From Candidatus Desantisbacteria bacterium CG1_02_38_46 (GTDB lineage Bacteria; Desantisbacteria; UBA1551; UBA1559): 17,394 bases of DNA. Below the pieces are notes generated by a model. It saw nothing but the letters and a program-made list of their open reading frames with translations. It searched no databases and was not told the origin of the DNA. Both the position numbers and the translations under genes were made by a program. This document shows positions 1 through 6,623 of this stretch, piece after piece (within the stretch, counting starts at the first letter, position 1; the number at the start of each line of letters is the position of its first letter). Location: assembly GCA_001871015.1 (NCBI GenBank), contig MNUO01000049.1, positions 1 to 17,394 on the forward strand, in the 5' to 3' direction.

Positions 1-839
1 TTGCTGGACCTCCATCTGGAGAGCCCAGAGCAGTTGAAAAGTTTTTTTTTATTACCTTCATCCTCTAAATACGAAGAAAAACGCTCCAGCATTCTTCTTA
101 AGGGCTCTTTATAGTCAGGTTTCTTAAGATAACTTTTGTAGAGTTCAATATATTCCTTGATAACTTTTTCAGATTGATTTGTTAAAACCCGGATGTCCCT
201 TGCTGATTTGCCAGCAGTGTAGAAATAGACTACTCTTGAAAAATCTCTTTCATAGCGTTCTATTGATTGAGCACAATGACCAGAGTAGGACTGTATTTGA
301 TAATAAGTGTAATCTTTAAGGAGAAGTTCAATAATCCTTGCTTTATGGCTAACCCCAGGTCCTATATCCTCTATGTTGCCTCTTGTAGGAACATAAAGTC
401 CTTTTTCCTTTAACTTCTTCATCATACGCCTGATTGTTCTTGTGTTTAAGCTAAGGATATCAGCAAGGTCTTCCTGGCTTAGGGTTCCTCCTTGCTGGTA
501 TGCTTCCCAGCAGAATCTGTGCAGTCGTGCCTCTCGGCTTGCAGGAAGACCTTCTTTCTGGATAATGGACAGGTCTTCGGGGTCATTTATGGTAAGGTTT
601 ACTTCTATTAGCCGACACTCTGATATCTTCTTTCCTGCAGGCTCTCCCCTCGCCACAACCTGACGCACAATCTGGTTTTTAGCTCTTTGAGAAGAGAGAT
701 TCTCTTCCTGGAATCGCACAACGCGCTGTACAAGAACTTTGCTGTCAATCTTGTTTAACCCATAATCCTCACGGAACTCCCGGTAAAGAAGTTGCTGAGG
801 CGTCTTCACCTTTACCCTCTCAAAGAACTCTGTATTCAT
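1..839 (-). CDS. DUF1670-family protein with helix-turn-helix, 3' end outside window
   Basis: The reading frame starts at ATG 839 and stays open for 279 codons to the window edge. The start is set by an AAGGGGG ribosome binding site about 8 bases upstream. From memory the protein matches the DUF1670 family: residues 97-115 (GLPASREARLHRFCWEAY), a helix-turn-helix at about 119-145 (TLSQEDLADILSLNTRTIRR), the stretch VPTRGNIEDIGPGVSHKA at 150-167, and a second HTH-like part around 174-235 ending in KEYIELYKSY. The family's function is not established; two HTH-like segments suggest DNA binding. The last 13 residues, after a run of nine A at 50-42, look unlike the rest, so a frameshift there is possible. 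It stands alone behind its own promoters. Family call fairly sure, function unknown. Confidence 0.75.
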   Translation of the reverse strand, partial: MNTEFFERVKVKTPQQLLYREFREDYGLNKIDSKVLVQRVVRFQEENLSSQRAKNQIVRQVVARGEPAGKKISECRLIEVNLTINDPEDLSIIQKEGLPASREARLHRFCWEAYQQGGTLSQEDLADILSLNTRTIRRMMKKLKEKGLYVPTRGNIEDIGPGVSHKARIIELLLKDYTYYQIQSYSGHCAQSIERYERDFSRVVYFYTAGKSARDIRVLTNQSEKVIKEYIELYKSYLKKPDYKEPLRRMLERFSSYLEDEGNKKKLFNCSGLSRWRSS

Positions 840-877
840 CTTGCCCCCTTACTGATTATTTTAATTTGTTTTTCCTT

Positions 878-905
878 AGTATATCATATCCTAAAGAAAA
901 AGCAA
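878..905 (-). promoter_or_regulatory. Second promoter-like site for the DUF1670 gene
   Basis: TTGCTT (905-900) and TATACT (883-878) are spaced by 16 bases, closer to the start codon than the consensus promoter. The 11-mer GATATGATATA overlaps this -10 (890-880) and recurs exactly at 951-941 over the upstream -10. The direct repeat could be a regulator site used twice or two tandem promoters. Confidence 0.4.
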
Positions 906-938
906 TTTTAACTAGTAGAGGACATTTGCCCTGATATA

Positions 939-966
939 ATTATATCATATCTTTCAAAAATGTCAA
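939..966 (-). promoter_or_regulatory. Sigma-70-type promoter for the DUF1670 gene
   Basis: On the minus strand TTGACA (966-961) and TATAAT (944-939) are both perfect consensus, 16 bases apart. A perfect 14-bp palindrome, GATATAATTATATC at 933-946, covers the -10 box and could be an operator. The start codon is 100 bases downstream, so the leader would be about 90 nt. Confidence 0.65.
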
Positions 967-1013
967 ATTCACGCATTGAATTATTGGATTATCTGGTCAC
1001 AACTTGTGGTGTA

Positions 1014-1202
1014 TTACTGTCCAACTTCGCTGGTTTCAAAAAGATATGAGCCAATCGAAACGACAACTACGCAGATGCCAGCAAGGATTGTAAAATTAAA
1101 CATAATGGGAAACATTGATGAGCCCAGAATTGCACCGCTCATTTCCCAGCCAGTGGAGTGGAAATTTATAGCTCGTGATTCTTGACTTATGCCTGTATTT
1201 AT
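1014..1202 (-). pseudogene. Possible 3' remnant of an ABC-2-type permease
   Basis: A minus-strand frame opens after a TGA at 1205-1203 and closes at TAA 1016-1014. Its only ATG, at 1142, gives 42 residues with no clear ribosome binding site. The last 35 residues are one hydrophobic span followed by a short tail (FPIMFNFTILAGICVVVVSI, then GSYLFETSEVGQ), which resembles the C-terminal helix and tail of ABC-2-type transport permeases. It lies directly behind the MacB-like permease gene and overlaps its last codon in another frame. An intact ABC-2 permease would need over 200 more residues, so I infer a deletion that kept only the 3' end of a further operon gene. It could instead be a chance hydrophobic frame. 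Confidence 0.4.
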
Positions 1203-2392
1203 TCATAACGCAGGGCTTCGATGGGGTCAAGTTTTGCAGCTTTACTGGCAGGATAAACGCCAAAGAATACACCGACAAACACAGAAAAACCAAAAGCAAG
1301 AAATATTGACCAGGGAGTAATTGCAGTGGGAAGAAATCTTTTAAGTAAAAATGCACCTCCATATCCCAGACCTATGCCTGCCACACCCCCCGAAGCGCTG
1401 AGCATGACTGATTCAATCAAGAACTGGACTAAAATGTCGCCTTCCTTTGCGCCTACAGCTTTCCTGATTCCAATTTCTCTCGTGCGCTCAGTAACTGTAA
1501 CAAGCATAATATTCATTATTCCAATTCCACCCACAAGCAGCGAAATACCGGCAATCCCACCGAGGGCAACACTTAATATTCCGGTAATTTTCTGCAGCAT
1601 TTCAAGTATGTCCTTCTGATCGGATATTTCGAAATCCTCTTCCGAGAGTCTGCGAAGAAGAATCCTTTTTACTATTCTCTTAGTTTCCTCCACTCTGTCT
1701 TCACTGGGTGCCTGAATTGCAGTGCGGTCAATAGACGTCTTTCCAAAAAATGACTGTGCTGTAGTGATGGGCACAATGGCAAGGTCATCCTGGTCCTGGC
1801 CCATTGTCTTACCTTTTGATTCAAGAATACCTATAATCAGAAACTTCTGACCGCCTATTGACAGCCTATTTCCAAGGGCATTTTTACTCACAAAAAGGTC
1901 GCTGGCTACCGTTTTGCCTATAACGCAAACTTTTCTCTGAGAATTGACCTGGCTTGCATTAAAAAACCTTCCCTCTTCGACTTTTTGATTGAGAATTTCC
2001 GGATAAATCTCCGTTGTACCGTATATCATGCTCTGACGGCTTTTATTTCCATGTTTGACTACAAGGGAAGTAAACATCAAGGGAAGTACCTTAAGATTAA
2101 TATTGCTCCTTGCTTTAATGGCTAATATGTCATTGTATGTAATCTTGTTTCCGAACATTCCCGGAGGCCCGCGATGTGCACCTTTTCCGCCGCTGCCCGG
2201 CATAACAAAAATAAGGTTTGAACCCAATCCTTTTATTTCTCCTGAAACTTCTTCTTTTACACCCTGACCTATGGAAACAAGCAGGATTATTGCGCCGACT
2301 CCTATCAGGACTCCCAGGATTGTCAGGGCGGTCCGGACCTTGTTTGCACGCAGTGCTTCAATAGCACTTCCAAATCCAACAAAAATGTTCAT
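1199..2392 (-). CDS. MacB-like ABC transporter permease (FtsX/MacB_PCD), no ATPase domain
   Basis: A four-helix MacB/LolC-type permease of about 397 residues. The N-terminus (about residues 10-45) has the typical amphipathic lead ALRANKVRTALTILGVLIGVG into helix 1. A periplasmic MacB_PCD domain of about 220 residues follows, then helices 2-4 with the conserved GGIGIMNIMLVTVTERTREI stretch and the family ending YPASKAAKLDPIEALRYE. Such permeases drive substrates from the periplasm through an adaptor and TolC, using ATP hydrolysed by a partner subunit. No ATPase domain is fused and no ATPase gene is present here. ATG 2392 is preferred over TTG 2398 because GAGG lies 6-7 bases upstream. It is the third gene after channel and adaptor. 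Substrate unknown. Confidence 0.88.
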   Translation of the reverse strand: MNIFVGFGSAIEALRANKVRTALTILGVLIGVGAIILLVSIGQGVKEEVSGEIKGLGSNLIFVMPGSGGKGAHRGPPGMFGNKITYNDILAIKARSNINLKVLPLMFTSLVVKHGNKSRQSMIYGTTEIYPEILNQKVEEGRFFNASQVNSQRKVCVIGKTVASDLFVSKNALGNRLSIGGQKFLIIGILESKGKTMGQDQDDLAIVPITTAQSFFGKTSIDRTAIQAPSEDRVEETKRIVKRILLRRLSEEDFEISDQKDILEMLQKITGILSVALGGIAGISLLVGGIGIMNIMLVTVTERTREIGIRKAVGAKEGDILVQFLIESVMLSASGGVAGIGLGYGGAFLLKRFLPTAITPWSIFLAFGFSVFVGVFFGVYPASKAAKLDPIEALRYE

Positions 2393-2433
2393 TTTCAACC
2401 TCTATGAATCCCCCCTATTTCACCCTTTTCTCT

Positions 2434-2475
2434 CAAAGGGATCCATTCGGGATAAAGAGGGATTGTCTCCCTTTG
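2434..2475. repeat. Intercistronic inverted repeat between adaptor and permease genes
   Basis: CAAAGGGA (2434-2441) is repeated inverted as TCCCTTTG (2468-2475). Between them lies a smaller hairpin ATCC-attcg-GGAT and a GGGA/TCCC pair. It begins one base after the adaptor stop codon. No U-tract follows on the transcribed strand, so an mRNA-processing or stability role fits better than termination. Confidence 0.5.
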
Positions 2476-2476
2476 C

Positions 2477-3553
2477 CTATTCCTCGTGCAGCAATTTCAC
2501 AGGTCTGCCGTCAAAAAGACGGTCAACATTGGTAGAAATTATTTCTTCCCCCTCTTTTACGCCGATAATCACTTCTGCTTCTTCGTCGTTCTCTAAACCT
2601 AATTTTATTTCTTTTCTTCTGGCTTTTCCGTTCTCCACTGTATAAACAAATTTTTTTTCGTCTTTTTCCTGTACTGCATCAAGGGGTACTTTAACAATGT
2701 TATCCCGTGTAGCTACAAAAATATCTACATCAGCAGTCATACCCAGACGCAGCACTACTCCTGACTTCTTCACAGCAATTCTAACAAGAAAAGTCACTCC
2801 TTTTTCTTTAATGTCCTGACTTGCGGCGGCGATATAGGAAACTATACCGTACACTTCTTCGCCCGGATAAGCATCGAGGACAATCCTGGCTCTCTGTCCA
2901 AGTTTAATCTTCCCGATATCCGATTCATCAACGTTAACCTCAACATTTAAAGTTGAGGGGTTGTATACGGTAACTAAAGGAACACCAGGGTTTATCATTT
3001 CTCCAGCGCTAACAAATTTCTGAAAGACTATGCCGGAAACAGGAGAAATAATCTTTGTATTATCTATCTGGACTTTGATAAGGTCAATCTGTGCCTCAAT
3101 TTGTTTCACTCTTGCCTGCGCAATTTTAAATTGTGCTTCAGCGTTGTCCATCTGCTGTTCGGTAATAACTTTTTCTGAGAATAATTTAAACATCCTCTCA
3201 TAGTTCTTCTGGTTTGTTGCAAGGTCTACCCTTGCCTGCTCCAGGTTTGCCTCGACTTGCCTCAATTGCGCAACCAGTTCTGCGTCATCAATCTTTGCAA
3301 TCAGCTCGCATTTCTTTACTACATCGCCTTCTTTTACGCTGAGCTCAACAAGTTTACCGCCGGTTTTCGAACTGATTTTTATCTGTTCTCCTGCCTTGAC
3401 CACACCGGTGGGAAAAACGCTGAATATGATGGAGCCTTTTTTAGCAATTACAGTCTTGACCGGAACAACAGATTTTCTTTTAGAATTGAAGATACCCAAA
3501 ACCACTATTGCCGCAACACAAATCACTATTATAAACCATGCTCTCTTAGACAT
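2477..3553 (-). CDS. HlyD/MacA-type periplasmic adaptor (membrane fusion protein)
   Basis: The 358-residue protein starts at an ATG with AGGAGA about 9 bases upstream. An inner-membrane anchor at about residues 6-22 leads into the periplasm. Order of parts: first half of the lipoyl-like domain (about 55-90), an alpha-hairpin coiled coil (about 92-165, many Q/E/A), second lipoyl half (about 168-200, ISPVSGIVFQKFVSAGEMIN), then beta-barrel and membrane-proximal domains ending KLLHEE. Adaptors of this type bridge an inner-membrane MacB-like permease and a TolC channel. Its place between genes for exactly these partners supports the role. Length is usual for the family. It is followed by an inverted repeat and the permease gene. 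Confidence 0.92.
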   Translation of the reverse strand: MSKRAWFIIVICVAAIVVLGIFNSKRKSVVPVKTVIAKKGSIIFSVFPTGVVKAGEQIKISSKTGGKLVELSVKEGDVVKKCELIAKIDDAELVAQLRQVEANLEQARVDLATNQKNYERMFKLFSEKVITEQQMDNAEAQFKIAQARVKQIEAQIDLIKVQIDNTKIISPVSGIVFQKFVSAGEMINPGVPLVTVYNPSTLNVEVNVDESDIGKIKLGQRARIVLDAYPGEEVYGIVSYIAAASQDIKEKGVTFLVRIAVKKSGVVLRLGMTADVDIFVATRDNIVKVPLDAVQEKDEKKFVYTVENGKARRKEIKLGLENDEEAEVIIGVKEGEEIISTNVDRLFDGRPVKLLHEE

Positions 3554-3571
3554 TTTTCTCTCTCCTGTTCA

Positions 3572-3595
3572 AACTCAGGACTAAAGTCCTGAGTT
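3572..3595. repeat. Perfect 11-bp palindrome overlapping the channel gene's stop codon
   Basis: AACTCAGGACT (3572-3582) and AGTCCTGAGTT (3585-3595) are perfect inverted copies separated by AA. The right arm covers two bases of the stop codon of the TolC-like gene. It fills most of the gap to the adaptor gene. There is no T-run, so it looks like a dispersed REP-like element or an mRNA stabiliser rather than a terminator. Confidence 0.6.
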
Positions 3596-4919
3596 ACAAC
3601 TCTCCAACGGCTTTTTTCCACTTTGTCTGGGCGATATTATAATCGTAGAGTGCCTGAAGCATATTAAGCCGAGTCTGCAATAGAACTAATTGAGTATCCA
3701 TAACTTCAGCATTTGTCGCCATACCTTCACGGTACCTCGCTTCTACGAGCTCCAGTGCCTTTTTTGCCTGCTGGATATTTTTTTCCTGTGAAATAATAAT
3801 TTCTTCGTTCTCTTTTAATTCATAATAAGCCTGTTCTACTTCAAGTTTTATATTCTGAATAAAACTACTTTCTGCGATCTTTAAATCTTCCAGCGCAGCT
3901 TTTGCTTGTTTGACTCTTGCCCTGGTAATAAATCCGTCAAAAATCGGAATGCTTAAATTTGCTCCTGCAGTCCAGCTTTTTTCCCATTCTTCAGGATCAG
4001 AAGATTGGCCCTTTTGCCACTGATAATAATAAGAAAAGGAAAGATTTGGTTTGTTGCCTGAATCAGCAATTTTTACAGCGAGGTCTGCTACAACTTTTTG
4101 ATAATTAATTTGCTTTAATTCTACACGACTTAGTATTGCTTTATTAATACCTTCCTTTAATTCATATTCTAAGGGATTATACTTTAATTCACCCTGCAAT
4201 TCAAAAGGAGTATTATCGTCAATTTTAAGTAAATTCCTGAAAGAATTTTTTGCAAGTTTCAAATTATTTCTTACCTTAATTAATTGGGGTTTCAGGTTTG
4301 AGAGTTGGACTTCTGCTTTTAAAACATCGAATTCAGAAGAAACCCCTGCTTTAAAGTTTCTTTGTGCATTTTCTAGGTGAATTTCAGCATTTTTAATAGC
4401 TTCTTCAGATACTTTTACAAGTTCATTTGCCAGAATTATACCATAAAAACCCTTTGTAACATCGAGAACTGTCTGCGCCTTTGTTTTTTCACAGTCAAGT
4501 TTTGCTGCTTCAAAATTTGCCTTAGATTGCTTATAAGTATTGAGTGCTCTAAACCATGTGAATAAATATTGCTGTGCAGAAGCTTTAATTGTCCATACAT
4601 CTGGCTGACCACTACTGAAAGAAGCAGCAGGTGTACCTGGGCCAAAGGTACCCGCAGGAATCTCGAATGCTGAAACTTCACTTAAACGGGAATAAGAGCC
4701 GCTCGCGCTTATCTGAGGATAAAATCCTCCTGATGTCTCTGCAACCTTCCATTTACCAGAAAGAAGTTTCTGCTGGGACGATAAAATATTCGGATTGTTG
4801 GATAAAGTGATATTTATACTTTCTTCCAGAGTCAGAATTTTTGTCTCCCCTGCTCCTGAAATTCCTGCACAGAAAAAAAACAATAAAGTTAATAAAACGC
4901 TTACTATCTTGTTTTTCAT
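3594..4919 (-). CDS. TolC-family outer-membrane efflux channel
   Basis: About 441 residues from ATG 4919, which gives a normal signal peptide (MKNKIVSVLLTLLFFFCAG, cleavage near SGA-GET). An in-frame ATG at 4931 would add MEDE and put acidic residues ahead of the signal. The mature protein opens with LTLEESINITLSNNPNI, the usual OEP-domain start, and contains two OEP repeats with long alpha-helical runs (about 145-240 and 335-430, such as LEVEQAYYELKENEEII). The protein forms the trimeric outer-membrane exit duct. It is the first gene of the channel-adaptor-permease set. No clear promoter precedes it; the upstream 240 bases are palindromic repeats. Confidence 0.92.
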   Translation of the reverse strand: MKNKIVSVLLTLLFFFCAGISGAGETKILTLEESINITLSNNPNILSSQQKLLSGKWKVAETSGGFYPQISASGSYSRLSEVSAFEIPAGTFGPGTPAASFSSGQPDVWTIKASAQQYLFTWFRALNTYKQSKANFEAAKLDCEKTKAQTVLDVTKGFYGIILANELVKVSEEAIKNAEIHLENAQRNFKAGVSSEFDVLKAEVQLSNLKPQLIKVRNNLKLAKNSFRNLLKIDDNTPFELQGELKYNPLEYELKEGINKAILSRVELKQINYQKVVADLAVKIADSGNKPNLSFSYYYQWQKGQSSDPEEWEKSWTAGANLSIPIFDGFITRARVKQAKAALEDLKIAESSFIQNIKLEVEQAYYELKENEEIIISQEKNIQQAKKALELVEARYREGMATNAEVMDTQLVLLQTRLNMLQALYDYNIAQTKWKKAVGEL

Positions 4920-4943
4920 CTCGTCTTCCATTTACATAAAGAA

Positions 4944-5019
4944 CCCCCCCGTCTTGCTTTCGCTCTTCCAGAGAGCCTACTTTCGGTCGTAAGACCTACT
5001 CGGCAAGAAAGCGGGGGGG
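4944..5019. repeat. C-run/G-run palindrome, first copy
   Basis: C7 (4944-4950) faces G7 (5013-5019). Five unpaired bases, GTCTT, follow the C-run, then GCTTTC (4956-4961) pairs with GAAAGC (5007-5012). The apical part holds the sub-hairpin GGTCGTAAGACC (4985-4996), a four-bp stem closing a GTAA loop. It lies in the gap between the cold-shock gene and the channel gene, where no coding frame is evident. Confidence 0.6.
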
Positions 5020-5029
5020 TCTATCCAAG

Positions 5030-5100
5030 CCCCCCCGTCTTGCTGTCTTAAGACCTACTCGGTCGCAAGACCTACTCGGTCGCAAGACAGCAGGGGGGGG
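5030..5100. repeat. C-run/G-run palindrome, second copy
   Basis: C7 (5030-5036) faces G8 (5093-5100). The four-base bulge GTCT follows the C-run, then TGCTGTCTT (5041-5049) pairs perfectly with AAGACAGCA (5084-5092). The loop is made of 17-bp direct repeats. It has the same plan and orientation as the copy just upstream. Confidence 0.65.
5050..5088. repeat. Tandem 17-bp repeat inside the second palindrome
   Basis: AAGACCTACTCGGTCGC occurs twice exactly (5050-5066, 5067-5083) and a third copy starts with AAGAC. A diverged copy, AAGACCTACTCGG, is at 4991-5003. Each junction forms GGTC-GCAA-GACC (or GTAA), a mini-hairpin with a GNRA-type loop when read on the plus strand. Confidence 0.7.
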
Positions 5101-5133
5101 CAACCCGTTGTCAAATTCAGTTTCTTTCAATAC

Positions 5134-5153
5134 CCCCCGATGTTCATCGGGGG
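5134..5153. repeat. Short perfect hairpin downstream of the cold-shock gene
   Basis: CCCCCGATG (5134-5142) and CATCGGGGG (5145-5153) are perfect inverted copies around TT. It sits about 14 bases after the cold-shock stop codon. On the transcribed strand it is followed by GTATTG, not a U-tract, so a terminator role is uncertain. A related hairpin (CTCCGATG/CATCGGAG) occurs at 16983-17001. Confidence 0.5.
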
Positions 5154-5166
5154 AGCGAACAAGAAC

Positions 5167-5376
5167 TTAAATTTTAACAACATTGTTGGCTTGCGGTCCC
5201 TTTTCGGACTCAGCAACATCGAACTCAACCTTTTGCCCTTCGGCTAAAGTCTTGAATCCTTCGCCCTGAACGGCCGAATAGTGAACAAACACATCGCCAG
5301 CACCATCATCTCGTTCAATGAAACCATAGCCCTTATTTTCATTGAACCACTTCACCTTACCTGTTACTTTTGCCAT
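5167..5376 (-). CDS. csp: CspA-family cold-shock protein
   Basis: A complete single cold-shock domain of 69 residues, the usual length. It has the RNP1 motif KGYGFI (15-20), RNP2 DVFVHY (28-33), the N-terminal [14 protein letters not shown] signature and a C-terminal GPQANNV. Proteins of this family bind single-stranded RNA and DNA and melt RNA structure; many are expressed constitutively, so cold induction is not implied by the sequence. The start has a strong GGAGGT about 9 bases upstream. It lies 65 bases after the HD-GYP gene in the same direction and may be cotranscribed with it or use an unseen promoter. Confidence 0.97.
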   Translation of the reverse strand: MAKVTGKVKWFNENKGYGFIERDDGAGDVFVHYSAVQGEGFKTLAEGQKVEFDVAESEKGPQANNVVKI

Positions 5377-5414
5377 ACTTCTTACTACCTCCTTACTAAA
5401 ATTTTTAAACCCGG

Positions 5415-5441
5415 ACCATCATAATGGCGACCATTTATGGT
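5415..5441. repeat. Interrupted hairpin between HD-GYP stop and cold-shock gene
   Basis: Outer arms ACCAT (5415-5419) and ATGGT (5437-5441), inner arms AATGG (5423-5427) and CCATT (5431-5435), loop CGA. The hairpin touches the stop codon of the HD-GYP gene and lies in the leader of the cold-shock gene if they are cotranscribed. No U-tract follows directly. Confidence 0.35.
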
Positions 5442-6530
5442 TCAGGCAAACTCATCGACAACTTCTAAGAAAGCGCCTACCACTTTAGGGTCAAACTGTA
5501 CACCCGAGTATTTTTTAATCTCCCTGATTGCAATCTCTTTAGAAAATGCTTTTCTGTAAGGACGCTCTGCTGTCATCGCCTCATATGTATCTGCTACAGC
5601 CAAAATTCTCGACCCCAATGGTATGCTTTCGCTCTTCAATCCATTGGGATATCCTTTACCATCATATCTCTCATGATGATGCATAATCAAAGGGGAAAGA
5701 GGTCTAATCATATCCATGCGTTCAGCGATGTTGGCACCCACCAGTGGATGCTTTATAATTTGTCTCCATTCCTCTTCTGAAAGCTTCTCAGGTTTCCTTA
5801 TTATACTTAAATCCACTCCCACTTTTCCAATATCATGAATGTAGGCAGCGTATTCAATATCCTTTAAATCCTTCTGTGGAAGATTCATCTTCTTTGCAAT
5901 TGCTAAAGCGTAATCCCTGACCTTTTCTGAATGCCTTTCTGTATGCCAGTCAAAAGCATCGACTATTGCTCCCAGAACCTTAAGTGTATTGAGATAAGCA
6001 TCCTGGAGTTTTCTAACCAGTTTTGCATTTTCAATCGCAATTGCTGCTTCACTTGCAAACAACATAAGAATTTTTTCATCGCGCTTGGAAAAATGACGAA
6101 GTCTGGTAGAATACACATTGAGCACGCCAAGAACTTTATTTTTTGCAATTAGAGGAACAGACAGGAGAGATTTAAGATGTGCCTTTTTAGCAAAATTGGG
6201 ATGTTTGTACCGCGGATCCTTTAAAACATCAAGTACTGCTTGAGGCTTTTTTCCCTTAATTACCTGCTCTGCGATGCTATCTTTAATTTTTACCGGACCT
6301 TTTTTCCTATATTCAAGACTGAGTCCATATACAGAAGAAGCAATGTCCAGTTCATCTCTTTCTTCATTAATAAACCTTAGAGTGCAGGCATGTGTCTTTA
6401 CAACCTGGCAAGCGCTACGCGTTATAAGGTCAAGAACCTCCTCCAGTTCCAGAGTAGAAGTAACAGTGGAACTGACCTTGCAAAATGTGGAAATTTCATC
6501 TAAATAATCTATCTTTTTTCTTTTATTCAT
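5442..6530 (-). CDS. GAF and HD-GYP domain protein, probable cyclic-di-GMP phosphodiesterase
   Basis: About 362 residues from ATG 6530 (a GTG two codons upstream is the alternative; neither has a good ribosome binding site). Counting from the GTG, a GAF sensor domain spans about 25-170 and a complete HD-GYP domain about 185-360. Metal-site residues are present: H198, H202, H234-D235 in HDIGKVG, H263 in KHPLVGA, HHH at 286-288, then DGKGYP (292-297) and ADTYEAMTAERPYR (315-328). HD-GYP enzymes hydrolyse cyclic di-GMP, and this one keeps the GYP motif and metal ligands. No signal peptide or membrane helix is seen, so it is cytosolic. The GAF ligand cannot be told. It has its own promoter. Confidence 0.92.
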   Translation of the reverse strand: MNKRKKIDYLDEISTFCKVSSTVTSTLELEEVLDLITRSACQVVKTHACTLRFINEERDELDIASSVYGLSLEYRKKGPVKIKDSIAEQVIKGKKPQAVLDVLKDPRYKHPNFAKKAHLKSLLSVPLIAKNKVLGVLNVYSTRLRHFSKRDEKILMLFASEAAIAIENAKLVRKLQDAYLNTLKVLGAIVDAFDWHTERHSEKVRDYALAIAKKMNLPQKDLKDIEYAAYIHDIGKVGVDLSIIRKPEKLSEEEWRQIIKHPLVGANIAERMDMIRPLSPLIMHHHERYDGKGYPNGLKSESIPLGSRILAVADTYEAMTAERPYRKAFSKEIAIREIKKYSGVQFDPKVVGAFLEVVDEFA

Positions 6531-6557
6531 CTTCACAAACTTAAAAACCTATATATT

Positions 6558-6585
6558 AATATACCATAAAAAGTATATTTGTCAA
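6558..6585 (-). promoter_or_regulatory. Sigma-70-type promoter for the GAF-HD-GYP gene
   Basis: TTGACA (6585-6580) and TATATT (6563-6558) with 16 bases between them. The expected start of transcription is about 20-25 bases before the start codon, giving a very short leader. It lies in the 90-bp gap after the vapC stop codon. Confidence 0.65.
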
Positions 6586-6623
6586 GTAAAATCGTGTTTT
6601 TAGTAAAATCGTTTTTTGTCCGC

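Noticed and set aside
976-1185. A 69-codon plus-strand frame in the gap left of the permease gene
   Set aside because: No ribosome binding site or family resemblance; the opposite strand gives the better hydrophobic permease-like reading.
5050-5088. CRISPR-like direct repeats
   Set aside because: Units are contiguous with no spacers, only about two and a half copies, and no cas genes are present.
5107-5112. Promoter for the TolC-like gene (TTGACA on the minus strand)
   Set aside because: The -10 position falls in the G/C runs of the palindrome and no TATAAT-like box is found at 15-19 bases.
6585-6612. Direct repeat AGTAAAATCGT (two copies, 17 bases apart) between vapC and the HD-GYP promoter
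   Set aside because: Real repeat but short and A/T-rich, with no pairing or motif that suggests a function.
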